Source: Alteromonas macleodii
GTDB lineage: Bacteria > Pseudomonadota > Gammaproteobacteria > Enterobacterales > Alteromonadaceae
Assembly (NCBI RefSeq): GCF_903772925.1
Contig: NZ_LR812090.1
Coordinates: 3,903,830-3,967,829, forward strand
Length of the DNA: 64,000 bases
Reading direction: 5' to 3'
The notes under the pieces were generated by a model. That model was not told where the DNA came from and searched no databases. It was given only the letters and a program-made list of their open reading frames with translations. Numbering within the stretch: position 1 is the stretch's first letter; every line of letters starts with the position of its first letter. Positions 1-8,673 of the stretch are shown one piece after another. The position numbers and the translations under genes are program-made.

Positions 1-990
1 AGACGTAATTGCCGCAAAGAACACGAGTAGGAAAAACAGGCTCGCGACTATCGAAGCGCCCATATAGCCTATGGAGTCTTGTAGTGCTAAGAAGATACTA
101 GGCAGATAAGTAAAAATCATACCTACAGACGATTCACTTAACTCATCAGGGTTGATATCTGGGTTAAAAGAGAATATGGCAGGAAGAATCATTAAACCAG
201 CGGTAAAAGCCACAGCGGTATCGGTTAATGCAACAAGCTTTGCTGCGCTTGGTACATCCGCACGCTTATCGATGTAACTACCGTAGGTGATAAGAATCCC
301 CATACCCAGCGATAGTGAGAAAAAGGCTTGTGACAATGCGCCATTGACCACTTGCGCCGTAATTTTTGAAAAATCAGGAACAATATAAAACTCAACACCA
401 GCCATTGCATTTTCGCGGGTTAGTACGAAGATAACAAGGCCGATAAGCATTACGAAAAGTGCTGGCATAAGCAGCTTCGCCGCTTTTTCTATCCCCTCTT
501 TTACACCACCTTGAAGAATAAGGTAAACCACACCAACAACAGCAGCCATGTAGACGAAAATAGACTCTGAATTAATAAACACCCCAAAGGTATTGGGGTC
601 TGCTAGTTTGTCTAAGTTTCCGCTAACTGCTTCAAATAAATAGCCAAAAAGCCATACAGTAATAACCATGTAGAAAACCGCAATCATAAACGGCGTGGCA
701 ATCGCAAACCAGCCTGCAAGTTTCCACTTCTTTTCGTTACCACTGATAGCGCTGTATGCGCCTAATGGGTCTTTTTTAGCATGGCGGCCCACTGACATCT
801 CCGCCAGCATAACCGGTAAACAAATGGCAAAAACAAAAATGGCGTACATTAAAAGGAAAGCCCCACCACCGTTTTTAGCTGCACCGACAGGGAAACCCAC
901 CAAATTACCAATGCCCACTGCAGAGCCTGCAGCAGCCAATATAAAACCTATGCGCGATCCGAACTGTTCTCTGGCCCCGCTCATATCCAT
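1..990 (-). CDS. Sodium-dependent transporter, NSS (SNF) family, C-terminus cut by window edge
   Basis: This polytopic inner-membrane protein likely imports an amino acid or related solute with Na+. The frame stays open from the ATG at 990 to base 1, giving 330 codons. The N-terminus carries the TM1 glycine-rich signature AGSAVGIGNLVGFP (about residues 22-35), where family members unwind helix 1 around Na+ and substrate. Several hydrophobic helices follow, including a stretch with QAFFSLSLGMGILITYGSY typical of TM6 in this family. An ATG at 984 is an alternative start. The first ~300 bases upstream hold no gene, so it is probably transcribed on its own. Substrate cannot be told from sequence. 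Confidence 0.88.
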   Translation of the reverse strand, partial: MDMSGAREQFGSRIGFILAAAGSAVGIGNLVGFPVGAAKNGGGAFLLMYAIFVFAICLPVMLAEMSVGRHAKKDPLGAYSAISGNEKKWKLAGWFAIATPFMIAVFYMVITVWLFGYLFEAVSGNLDKLADPNTFGVFINSESIFVYMAAVVGVVYLILQGGVKEGIEKAAKLLMPALFVMLIGLVIFVLTRENAMAGVEFYIVPDFSKITAQVVNGALSQAFFSLSLGMGILITYGSYIDKRADVPSAAKLVALTDTAVAFTAGLMILPAIFSFNPDINPDELSESSVGMIFTYLPSIFLALQDSIGYMGASIVASLFFLLVFFAAITS

Positions 991-1314
991 TCCTCTTGTT
1001 GAGTTATTGTTATAACAGTTCGCTTGTCACGCCTTATGACATACAAATTAGCCTTGTATAAAACAATCACTTTTTTGCACTCACAATTTGTACTTGTTGT
1101 TCGTTCTTGATTCTCGTCGGAATCAAGCCGAGCGAACTGGTATTATTTATTATTAGGATGGCGTTTGTTGTTATGACTCACGTGTGGCGTCAACGCGTTG
1201 TATTGCTACCTCTATGGGCGTATCAATACGCTGCACCATTCCCAAAATAGCATGGTAACAGCAGTGAAATAAAAAGTCTTGATGTTGAACTTGCTGAAAC
1301 GATGATAGACCGTA
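991..1314. other. Intergenic stretch of 324 bases, with one open frame directly after the SDR stop
   Basis: It lies between two minus-strand genes and should contain the promoter of the NSS transporter. Positions 1171-1314 on the minus strand form an open run of 47 codons in the same frame as the SDR gene, separated from it only by that gene's TGA stop and ending in TAA at 1171. The predicted residues look protein-like (for example QRIDTPIEVAIQRVDATRES), but there is no good start or ribosome site. It may be chance, a remnant, or a very small gene starting at the internal ATG. No terminator or repeat was recognised. Confidence 0.3.
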
Positions 1315-2040
1315 TCACCAAGTTACCACTTCACCATTCCAGTCAATAAAATGGCAAGCTTGCTCCCGATCAAGCGCTGAAAGGTGGTGAACAAGCTGTT
1401 TGGCGGTAAACTCTGGTGTAAAGAGTTTTTTAGCGGCTACATTTTTTTGGAATGGCTTTGACAGTCCTGTATCAACAGTACCTGGGTGGTAGCATACCAG
1501 CATGACATCTTTTAATCTGCGCTTGTACTCTACCGATGCTGTTTTAACAAACATATTGAGCGCGGCTTTCGATGCACGGTAGCCATACCATCCGCCAAGC
1601 CCGTTGTCTGATATGCTCCCTACTCTCGCGCTTAGGCAAACAAGGGTAGACCCTTCTTTACTCATAACATTGACTAAATGCTTAAGCCATATAGAGGGAA
1701 TAATGCTATTTGTCGCGAAGTACGCTGTCAGGGCTTCCTCACTGACATCTTCTAAGCGTTTTTCTGGGTGAATACCATCGTTTTCGTTATGCAAAAAACC
1801 GGTTGTTATTACTACCGTATTTAACACAACGTCTTGCTCAGCGAGTTGTTTTACAAAACCGCAAATGTGCTTATCATTCTGTTCAGAAATTTGATGATAC
1901 GAAACATTCTCTAGGTTGTTGCTTTCAGATGCAGCTGCACGACTTACTGCAAACACCTTTGCGCCTGCACTGCGATATTGTTCTATGAGCGCAGACGCTA
2001 TACCGCCAGATGCGCCCACTATAAGTACGTTATTTTCCAT
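1315..2040 (-). CDS. SDR family oxidoreductase (C-factor/CsgA-like)
   Basis: This is a short-chain dehydrogenase/reductase of 241 aa, a cytoplasmic NAD(P)-dependent enzyme of unknown substrate. The Rossmann glycine motif VGASGGIASA is near residues 8-17, and the catalytic Ser plus YxxxK appear in the region reading SARVG...YGYRASKAALN. It ends DWNGEVVTW, like the short CsgA-type SDRs. I chose the ATG at 2040 because a GGGAG sits 7 bases upstream; a GTG at 2058 would add six residues. Its first 11 bases overlap the 3' end of the upstream DCC-family gene, so the two are probably translated together. Confidence 0.85.
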   Translation of the reverse strand: MENNVLIVGASGGIASALIEQYRSAGAKVFAVSRAAASESNNLENVSYHQISEQNDKHICGFVKQLAEQDVVLNTVVITTGFLHNENDGIHPEKRLEDVSEEALTAYFATNSIIPSIWLKHLVNVMSKEGSTLVCLSARVGSISDNGLGGWYGYRASKAALNMFVKTASVEYKRRLKDVMLVCYHPGTVDTGLSKPFQKNVAAKKLFTPEFTAKQLVHHLSALDREQACHFIDWNGEVVTW

Positions 2041-2425
2041 TCGGCTCTCCCGGTACACAGCGGTCGCACTGGCGCTTTTTACCCGTTAAAAGGTAAGAAA
2101 TGGTATATCTATGTTTTGCAAATACATTGTAGAAAGCATCGGCGGCATAACGAATAACAGGCCAGCGAAGCGGAGCATAGATCCAGCCCATACCCACTGC
2201 TTTCCACGCTTCATGGGTAACATCAAGTCCGGTAATTAGGGTGCCATCCTCGCGAAGGCCATGAATTCTGGCATTAAGCGCATGCCAATCCATGGTTGGA
2301 TAACGACTTGCAAAGTCAGGGGCCTGAATGTCGACCAGTGTGAGTTTGTTATGTTTGTCTCTTTTGCGTAGATGACGCATTTCGGCTATGCACAAAGGGC
2401 AATAACCATCATAAAAAATAATCAC
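2030..2425 (-). CDS. DCC family (DUF393) thiol-disulfide oxidoreductase-like protein
   Basis: The protein has 131 aa and starts with a GTG at 2425 preceded by a GGTAG-type ribosome site. The N-terminal FYDGYCPLC (residues 4-12) is the DxxCxxC hallmark of the DCC/DUF393 family, which is predicted to have a thioredoxin-like fold with Cys9 and Cys12 as the redox pair. The real substrate of the family is poorly known. It overlaps the downstream SDR gene by 11 bases and diverges from msrA. Confidence 0.85.
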   Translation of the reverse strand: MIIFYDGYCPLCIAEMRHLRKRDKHNKLTLVDIQAPDFASRYPTMDWHALNARIHGLREDGTLITGLDVTHEAWKAVGMGWIYAPLRWPVIRYAADAFYNVFAKHRYTISYLLTGKKRQCDRCVPGEPNGK

Positions 2426-2682
2426 TTCTACCTACCTCTGCCACTTACGACGCTTATCGCTCGAAGACGGTTTCGCCCATGCAAACATGGAAAAATATAG
2501 ATTAGAACGCGTTTGCCTTGCACTATCAGCGCTCTTATCGTGTTCAGTTTAAAACCGTTTCAAGCCGTCGCACGTTATTCTTATTTAATATTCGTTTATA
2601 CGATAAAAAAATACGCTTGGATGACTTGTGTTGTGACCTAGGGGCACCCACACTACAAGCAAAGATTAAGAGAGGTTTTATT

Positions 2683-3228
2683 ATGGCAAATTTACAAGTG
2701 GCCACTTTAGCAGGCGGATGCTTCTGGTGTATCGAGTCCGCGTTCAACACTGTCGAAGGCGTAGAAAAAGCAATTTCTGGCTATGCTGGAGGTGAAAAAG
2801 CCGATCCAACCTATGAAGAGGTATGTACGGGAAATACTGGCCATGCAGAAGTGGTACAAGTAACGTTTGATGCAGACAACATCAGCTACCGTGAAATTTT
2901 AGAAATTTTCTTCGCGCTTCATGATCCTACTCAGCTAAACAGACAGGGTAATGATGTGGGTACTCAGTATCGCAGCGCAATCTTCTATCACGACGATGCT
3001 CAAAAAGCGGAAGCTGAAAAAATTATTGCACAAATCACAGAGGAAGAAATTTGGCCCGACCCGGTAGTCACTGAAATAGTAGCCGTGAATAACTACTATG
3101 ACGCCGAAGACTATCATCAGGATTATTTCAAAAACAATCCGCAGAACCAGTATTGCTCTATGGTGGTTGCACCTAAGCTTGCAAAATTCAAAAAGACTTT
3201 TGCTTCTCGCCTTCGCAGCGATGCATAA
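2683..3228 (+). CDS. msrA: Peptide-methionine (S)-S-oxide reductase MsrA
   Basis: MsrA repairs oxidised methionine by reducing methionine-S-sulfoxide in proteins, using thioredoxin. The 181 aa product has the family signature GGCFWC with catalytic Cys13, followed by the acidic/aromatic core (SGYAGG, YEEV, GHAEVV, FFALHDPTQLNRQGNDVG) and a C-terminal NQYCSMV that carries the likely resolving cysteine. The frame is open further upstream to 2518, but AGAGAGG just before the ATG at 2683 and the family's N-terminus decide the start. A terminator follows. It appears monocistronic. Confidence 0.96.
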   Translation: MANLQVATLAGGCFWCIESAFNTVEGVEKAISGYAGGEKADPTYEEVCTGNTGHAEVVQVTFDADNISYREILEIFFALHDPTQLNRQGNDVGTQYRSAIFYHDDAQKAEAEKIIAQITEEEIWPDPVVTEIVAVNNYYDAEDYHQDYFKNNPQNQYCSMVVAPKLAKFKKTFASRLRSDA

Positions 3229-3272
3229 GTAAAGTCAGCTTTTTTAGCGGCGTTTACAGATTGGCTAAAACG

Positions 3273-3300
3273 AAAGGGTTGCTTGGTAGCAACCCTTTTT
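3273..3300 (+). terminator. Rho-independent terminator after msrA
   Basis: The stem AAAGGGTTGCT / AGCAACCCTTT has a 4-base TGGT loop and is followed by a T run. It lies 45 bases after the msrA stop and can also serve the convergent lipoprotein gene because an A run precedes the stem. Confidence 0.85.
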
Positions 3301-3331
3301 CGGTTTGAAGGTCATCTTGAGTAGATAGACG

Positions 3332-4453
3332 CTAATCAAACCAAACGTCATTGATTTCTATCGGAAACAGTAACGGTGCTAAATCTTCATAACGCGTCTT
3401 ATGCGCCTCACATGTCGCGTTTTTCATGTAATTCTTTTCCCACGGATCGTTAATTATCCATAGCGTACTATCAATAGTGACTAACCCTTCCATTGATGAA
3501 TTATCCATTGTGTACTGTTCACAACTCTGGTCACTGGCAACATCAAAAATAATGGGAATGCGCTTTGTTGGCTTGTTGCCAGTGGTATCGATTACCCATA
3601 ATTCATTGTCGTTTCTTGCAGCGCCAAATAAATATGATGCGCCTGTTGAGTGCGTATATAAAGCCAAGCCATTTATGGGGTGATTTCCCGAGGTAAACGA
3701 AGGAAGCTGTAGGTCTGGTTCGCTCACGGTCGCAAAATCGCTCGATGAGAAAAAGTCTTTATCGACAGACAATGTAAAGACTCGTGGCTGTCCCGCTTTG
3801 TCTTTTTCCAATGCCAAATACAAAGTGCCGTCTTCTGCCATAGTGAGGCCTTCAATGCCATCATTGGGGAAGTTCCCTACTTCGAACTCTTTCGGAAATT
3901 GTATTGGACGTACGTCTGACATTTCAACATCACCATTGTCCTTGCGAGTTAATTTAACCAATAGGGTTGGGTAGTCCGTAGAGCCTGTATCTTCGTACTT
4001 GGTTTCACAACGAGGGCTTAAGGCGCCAGTACGGGTAGCGTCTTCTGTGACGGTATAGATGACATTAGCATCTCTAGGGTCTACCGCTAACGCTTCTAAA
4101 TCTGGCTGTTCGCTTAAGTAGCCATAAAAGCAGCTTCGACGCACGCTCCTTGAGAATGAAAAGCGCATACTAGACGCGCTTAGCGTTGCCGTGTCTGGTG
4201 AAATGCTATGTAACTTCAACTGCTGCGTAGCATCCGCGCTTGCATCTGCAATGGTTACTAGCTGTCCGTCTAGCACTACTAGCCCTGATGTTTGGGGGTC
4301 AAACATCACTTTTCCAGATTCATCGAGGATCCACTTCCCTACCGTTGTTTCTGTCAAATCGGTGGGTTCTGGACTAATAATGACATCTTTGGGCTCACTG
4401 CATGCGGTGACCAGCATCGCGGTTAAAACGGTGGCAGTTAAATATTTAAGCAT
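3332..4453 (-). CDS. Predicted lipoprotein, possibly esterase-like/phytase-like beta-propeller
   Basis: The 373 aa protein begins with a short signal peptide and a lipobox (VTACS, Cys18), so it should be a lipoprotein facing the periplasm. The body has repeated beta-rich segments of the kind EGLTMAEDGTLYLALEKD and INGLALYTHSTGASYLFGAA, which resemble the esterase-like domain of phytase-type or SMP-30-type propellers. This assignment is by eye only; no catalytic residue can be named. It is convergent with msrA and diverges from the PhoD-like gene at 4673. Confidence 0.6.
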   Translation of the reverse strand: MLKYLTATVLTAMLVTACSEPKDVIISPEPTDLTETTVGKWILDESGKVMFDPQTSGLVVLDGQLVTIADASADATQQLKLHSISPDTATLSASSMRFSFSRSVRRSCFYGYLSEQPDLEALAVDPRDANVIYTVTEDATRTGALSPRCETKYEDTGSTDYPTLLVKLTRKDNGDVEMSDVRPIQFPKEFEVGNFPNDGIEGLTMAEDGTLYLALEKDKAGQPRVFTLSVDKDFFSSSDFATVSEPDLQLPSFTSGNHPINGLALYTHSTGASYLFGAARNDNELWVIDTTGNKPTKRIPIIFDVASDQSCEQYTMDNSSMEGLVTIDSTLWIINDPWEKNYMKNATCEAHKTRYEDLAPLLFPIEINDVWFD

Positions 4454-4672
4454 AATATGAAGTCCCCTCTCGACTCACTAGAGCGAGAGCAAAAGCTAAA
4501 ACTGAAAAAATTGTAAGGGAGTATATCGAGCATACCGTTTATGCACAAAAAAGAGTAAGGTTATAGCGGTTATTTACATTAGCGACTGCTTTTGTATCTG
4601 TAAAACACAATCAAGATCGTAAAGCGCCTCAATATAGGTGCGAAAAAAGTGTTTTAGCTAGCAAAACGAGTA

Positions 4673-6568
4673 TTGAAGGAGAAAGCCATTCCTACGCAGC
4701 ACTTGCCCCAAGTCATTGCAGGGCCAATAGTTAGAAAAGTGACGCCTACTGAAAGCCATATATGGGTAGTCACTAGTAACGCCGAAGCACCATCGCTGAA
4801 ACTATCGTCTTGTGACCATACAATAGCGGGTGAGTGTCAGAGTGAAACGGTACGCGTAGGGTCTTTTGCCTTCATTCACCTCATCTCTTTTTACGCCGCT
4901 GATCCTTTTAAAGACAGAGCGCGAATTAGCTATCAACTGTTATTTGACGATTCGTCTGCCCAAGCCGCATGGGAAAAAGAACAGCGCGCAATACTCTACG
5001 ATGGTCAATCTTCGCCAAGCTTTCACTACACTGAAACACCCGAAACTATTTTGCACGGCTCTTGCCGCAAGCCCCACTTTCACGAAGATGATGCGCTGGC
5101 GCAGGTTGACGTGCTTCATAAGAACGCGTTTAAAAAAGAAAAGAATTTCCCCGATCTTTTGTTGATGACGGGGGATCAAATTTACGCAGATGATGTAGCA
5201 GGGCCTATGCTTAAAGCCATTCACAGTGTGATAGAGCGTTTAGGCCTTTACCACGAAGCGCTTGAGGGCGCAGTGGTGGGTAATACGAGTGAACTTGCAA
5301 CTCATGAATTTGGGTTTTATGAACGTGAACAGCTTCTGCCGCAAATAGCGACCAACACGGTACTATCTTCAATTTTCTTTGGCGCCAAGAAAAAGCCTGT
5401 GTTTACGTCGGTAAATGCACAAAACCATTTAATTGGCAGTGCAGAGATCATCGCTATGTATTTGCTGGTGTGGTCCGATACGCTTTGGACCAACGTATCC
5501 ATAGATAAAAATGGGATTCCAGAAAAGTATTCGAACATTTTCGATAAAGAAAATGACGCGCTTGCCGGGTTCGTTAAGCAATTACCCCAGGTGCGCCGAG
5601 CACTAGCGCACATTCCTACCTATATGATCTTTGACGATCACGATGTTACTGACGACTGGAACTTAACACGAGGTTGGGAGCAAGAAGTTTACGGCAACCC
5701 TTTATCAAAACGCATGATCGGCAATGCACTCATTGGCTACTTGCTATGCCAAGGTTGGGGCAATGCACCTAAAAAAGTCGCGCCGCTGATCGCAAAAGTA
5801 CACGAATCGATAAGTGAAGATGGCTTCACTGCACACGATGAAGTTATAAGCGATCTTTTAGATTTTGATCAATGGCATTACCGCTTAGATACCACGCCTC
5901 CTATTGAAGTATTAGACACGCGAACACAGCGCTGGCGCAGTGAATCAAATATGAACAAGCCTTCGGGCTTAATGGATTGGGAAGCGCTGTGTGATTTCCA
6001 GCATTCTATTATTGGCAAAGAATCTGTCATCGTTGTCTCTGCTGCCCCCATCTATGGGGTTAAAGTTATTGAGGCCATTCAAAAAATATTCACGTTTTTT
6101 GGCAAGGCGCTGACGGTTGATGCAGAAAATTGGATGGCCCATAAAGGTACTGCCAACGTTATGTTAAACATATTCAGGCACTACAAAACCCCGCCTGAAT
6201 TCATTATCTTGTCGGGAGATGTGCACTATTCCTTTGTGTACGATGTGCGTTTACGCTTTAGGCGAAACAGTCCCCATATCACTCAGTTCACCTGCAGCGG
6301 ATTGAAAAACGCGTTCCCGGATGGGCTAATTAAGTGGCTAGATAGATTGAACCGTGTGCTTTATCGCTCCAAGTCGCCCCTGAACCTTTTCACAAGACGT
6401 CGAAATATGTCGGTAAAAGCACGGGAACCTAGCAAGGGTTATGGCGAATTATTCAACGGTTGCGCCATCGGCGTATTAAAAATTTCACAGAAAAACGCCG
6501 ATGTTCAGTGCAAAGCTTTGTTGAGCAACGGTAAAGAGGTAGAATTCCCAGCTTCTAAAGACGATTAG
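4673..6568 (+). CDS. PhoD-like metallophosphoesterase (alkaline phosphatase D family)
   Basis: This large metallophosphoesterase-fold protein of about 631 aa shows the PhoD metal-ligand motifs in order: HGSCRKPH, LLMTGDQIYADD, FDDHDVTDDWN and ILSGDVHYSF. PhoD enzymes hydrolyse phosphodiesters or monoesters with Ca/Fe at the active site. No signal peptide is visible, unlike secreted Tat-type PhoD, so it may be cytoplasmic. The frame starts with TTG at 4673, but the only strong ribosome site (AAGGAG, 4676-4681) lies inside that start and points to an in-frame ATT at 4688. fldB follows 17 bases after its stop, which suggests an operon with fldB and the 7149 gene. Confidence 0.85.
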   Translation: MKEKAIPTQHLPQVIAGPIVRKVTPTESHIWVVTSNAEAPSLKLSSCDHTIAGECQSETVRVGSFAFIHLISFYAADPFKDRARISYQLLFDDSSAQAAWEKEQRAILYDGQSSPSFHYTETPETILHGSCRKPHFHEDDALAQVDVLHKNAFKKEKNFPDLLLMTGDQIYADDVAGPMLKAIHSVIERLGLYHEALEGAVVGNTSELATHEFGFYEREQLLPQIATNTVLSSIFFGAKKKPVFTSVNAQNHLIGSAEIIAMYLLVWSDTLWTNVSIDKNGIPEKYSNIFDKENDALAGFVKQLPQVRRALAHIPTYMIFDDHDVTDDWNLTRGWEQEVYGNPLSKRMIGNALIGYLLCQGWGNAPKKVAPLIAKVHESISEDGFTAHDEVISDLLDFDQWHYRLDTTPPIEVLDTRTQRWRSESNMNKPSGLMDWEALCDFQHSIIGKESVIVVSAAPIYGVKVIEAIQKIFTFFGKALTVDAENWMAHKGTANVMLNIFRHYKTPPEFIILSGDVHYSFVYDVRLRFRRNSPHITQFTCSGLKNAFPDGLIKWLDRLNRVLYRSKSPLNLFTRRRNMSVKAREPSKGYGELFNGCAIGVLKISQKNADVQCKALLSNGKEVEFPASKDD

Positions 6569-6585
6569 TTCAAAAGAGGTATCTA

Positions 6586-7122
6586 ATGAGTGATAGCGCA
6601 CTGTCCATCGGATTATTTTACGGCTCAACAACCTGCTACACCGAAATGGCAGCAGAAAAGATCCAAGCGCAGCTCAATAGCCTTTTTGACGAAGACATTG
6701 TTGACCTTCACAACATTAAAGATGTAAACCTGACGCGCACAGCCGAATACGACATCATCATATTTGGAATTTCGACCTGGGATTTTGGTGAGCTCCAAGA
6801 AGATTGGGAATCTCACTGGGAAGAGGTTCACGGCTTAGATTTAGCAGGTAAAACCATTGCACTATTCGGGCTAGGCGATCAACTCGGTTATGGAGAGTGG
6901 TTTCAAGACGCATTGGGCATGCTTCACGATGCGATATTGCCTTCGGGTTGTAATATTGTGGGGTACTGGCCCAACGAAGGCTACGAGTTTACCGCCTCTA
7001 AAGCGTTAACCGAAGATAAAACCCAGTTTGTCGGCCTGTCTCTTGACGATGAAAATCAATACGACAAAACCGATGCCCGCATTGAAGCTTGGTGTGAGCA
7101 ACTATTGGTCTCGATGGCTTAA
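6586..7122 (+). CDS. fldB: Flavodoxin FldB
   Basis: FldB is a small FMN electron carrier. The N-terminal phosphate-binding loop reads YGSTTCYTE (residues 13-21). The stretches TWDFGELQEDWESHWEE, ALFGLGDQLGYGEWFQDALG and GYWPNEGYEF match the long-chain FldB type from memory of the E. coli protein, and the length (178 aa) fits. An AAGAGGT ribosome site precedes the ATG. It sits between a PhoD-like gene and a CLCA_X-type gene on the same strand with short gaps. Its electron partner is not indicated by the neighbours. Confidence 0.93.
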   Translation: MSDSALSIGLFYGSTTCYTEMAAEKIQAQLNSLFDEDIVDLHNIKDVNLTRTAEYDIIIFGISTWDFGELQEDWESHWEEVHGLDLAGKTIALFGLGDQLGYGEWFQDALGMLHDAILPSGCNIVGYWPNEGYEFTASKALTEDKTQFVGLSLDDENQYDKTDARIEAWCEQLLVSMA

Positions 7123-7148
7123 TTACCTAATACATTTGGATATCAGCG

Positions 7149-7937
7149 TTGGAAAATAAAGGCCGTCTTCATCAGCAGTTTTATCGCAACGGCCCTAGCC
7201 ACCGAGACGGTGCCGACGTATCGTTTCAAGATATACGCAAACTGTTTAATTTCGCTACGATCACGGTTGGCAGATGGGTGACTGCGGAAGAACAACAGAT
7301 CGCTGCCAATTTATTTTTTGACGCGCTGTACGATCTGGTTGCGATCCTTAATATTAATGAGCAAGTTCTGTCTTTAAATGGCTCTTTATCACTTGCTTTT
7401 GGCAGTGGAGGCCAAAAACACAGTAGCGCCCACTACAACAGCGCGAAAAGGCAGTTAGCGCTAGCAAAACACGCAGGAGCGGGAGCTCTAGCTCACGAGT
7501 GGTTTCACGCATTTGATCACTACATTGCCCCTCGTATGTTCGACGGCGTTGCCGCCGGAAGTTTCGCCACGCAAGCGTGGCTGGATAACGCTCCAATGAA
7601 CGCTCACCCTTTGAATCAAAAATTGAGCGATTGTTTCTCGTTATTGTTTTTAAATGATCAAAAAAGGCCAAATGAGTACTTTGTGCGATCCGTAGAAGCT
7701 GATCGCGCGCTAAAAATGTATTATTATGCTATGCCTCAGGAGATGGCAGCCCGCGCATTTGAAGCCTGCATTCAAGATCACGAGATCAAAAATGCGTTCT
7801 TAGTGCAAGGTACAAAAAAGTCAACGGAAGCTAGACTTGGCATTTACCCTCATGGTAACTTGCGTACATCACTCAATCAGGCATTGATGTTGTATTTTTA
7901 CCAATTAGGTGTCGCTATTTCACGCAAACAAACCTAG
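7149..7937 (+). CDS. CLCA_X family protein, putative zinc metallopeptidase-like
   Basis: The 262 aa protein starts with TTG at 7149, 26 bases after fldB, with only a weak GGA ribosome site. A central HEWFHAFDHY segment (about residue 117) has the HExxH pattern of gluzincin-type metallopeptidases, preceded by LAKHAGAGALA. The overall sequence resembles the family called CLCA_X, whose function is not established. No signal peptide is seen, so a cytoplasmic location is inferred. An AT-rich spacer then leads to exbD. Confidence 0.65.
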   Translation: MENKGRLHQQFYRNGPSHRDGADVSFQDIRKLFNFATITVGRWVTAEEQQIAANLFFDALYDLVAILNINEQVLSLNGSLSLAFGSGGQKHSSAHYNSAKRQLALAKHAGAGALAHEWFHAFDHYIAPRMFDGVAAGSFATQAWLDNAPMNAHPLNQKLSDCFSLLFLNDQKRPNEYFVRSVEADRALKMYYYAMPQEMAARAFEACIQDHEIKNAFLVQGTKKSTEARLGIYPHGNLRTSLNQALMLYFYQLGVAISRKQT

Positions 7938-8079
7938 TTTGTTGTTTTATTACCGTGAAACTGAGTATTTTTTCAACAACAAGTGTTAATGAGCACACTG
8001 TTTTTATACAAAAGTCTGTATATTTTTGTAACAAGCAGTATACTAAATGGCTCGAACGTAACAGAAGAAAGAAGACGAG

Positions 8080-8490
8080 ATGAAAAGAAAGAAGCATACC
8101 TCGGCTGAAGACGAGGCTCAGATTGATATGACCCCCATGTTGGACATTGTGTTCATCATGTTGATTTTCTTCATCGTAACGACCTCGTTCGTGAAAGAGA
8201 AAGGTTTAGACGTAAACCGTCCAGAAGACAATCAAGCGAAAAACGACAAGCCTTCTAAAGCGCTTTCTATTCGTATTGCTGCTGACGGCACTATCACGAT
8301 GGGTGGCCGTGAGGTTGATATTCGTCGTGTGGTTGCGAACACGCAAACATACCTAGCAGAAAACAACACTGATTCTGCTGCTATCCAGGCTCACGAAGAC
8401 AGCGAGCACGGCACAGTAGTTGAAGTAATGAACCAAGTTAAAATTGCTGGTATCGACAAAGTATCTGTTTTGGTTAAAAAGAGCAGCTAA
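8080..8490 (+). CDS. exbD: ExbD/TolR-type biopolymer transport protein, orphan copy
   Basis: ExbD works with ExbB and TonB to couple the proton gradient to outer-membrane receptors. The 136 aa product has the short cytoplasmic head, then DMTPMLDIVFIMLIFFIV, where the Asp in MLDIVF is the proton-relay residue of the family, and then a periplasmic domain. No exbB or tonB lies beside it. A TATACT element at 8039-8044 in an AT-rich spacer is a plausible -10 box, and a terminator follows the stop, so it looks like its own unit. It could serve the TonB receptors elsewhere in the window. Confidence 0.92.
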   Translation: MKRKKHTSAEDEAQIDMTPMLDIVFIMLIFFIVTTSFVKEKGLDVNRPEDNQAKNDKPSKALSIRIAADGTITMGGREVDIRRVVANTQTYLAENNTDSAAIQAHEDSEHGTVVEVMNQVKIAGIDKVSVLVKKSS

Positions 8491-8520
8491 AACGCTTTAT
8501 TAATCAAATACAAATTAAGT

Positions 8521-8546
8521 AAAAGCCACCTTCGGGTGGCTTTTTC
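8521..8546 (+). terminator. Rho-independent terminator after exbD
   Basis: The stem AAGCCACC / GGTGGCTT closes a TTCG tetraloop and is followed by TTTCG. It lies 31 bases after the exbD stop. Confidence 0.9.
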
Positions 8547-8556
8547 GTATCCTCTC

Positions 8557-8568
8557 TTATACCAAAGT
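8557..8568 (+). promoter_or_regulatory. 12-base motif shared with the bcs operon upstream region
   Basis: TTATACCAAAGT lies 106 bases upstream of the choice-of-anchor-A start. The identical 12 bases occur on the minus strand at 18768-18779, 134 bases upstream of the first bcs-operon gene, in the same orientation to transcription. It may be a regulator site or part of a promoter; a dispersed repeat is also possible because a similar TATACCAAGT occurs near 20441. Confidence 0.4.
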
Positions 8569-8673
8569 ATCTCTTGTGCTATCGCGCGAATTTTGTTCAG
8601 ATCGTACCATTCGGTGTGTCTGGATAAACCATGTTGAAACTCGGTTCCAGACTCTGATGTCACTGGAGCCATT

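Noticed and set aside
2518..2682. N-terminal extension of MsrA
   Set aside because: The family start and AGAGAGG ribosome site are at 2683; the extension has no homology by eye.
5317..5613. Minus-strand 98-codon frame within the PhoD-like gene
   Set aside because: It is a shadow frame of a gene with clear catalytic motifs.
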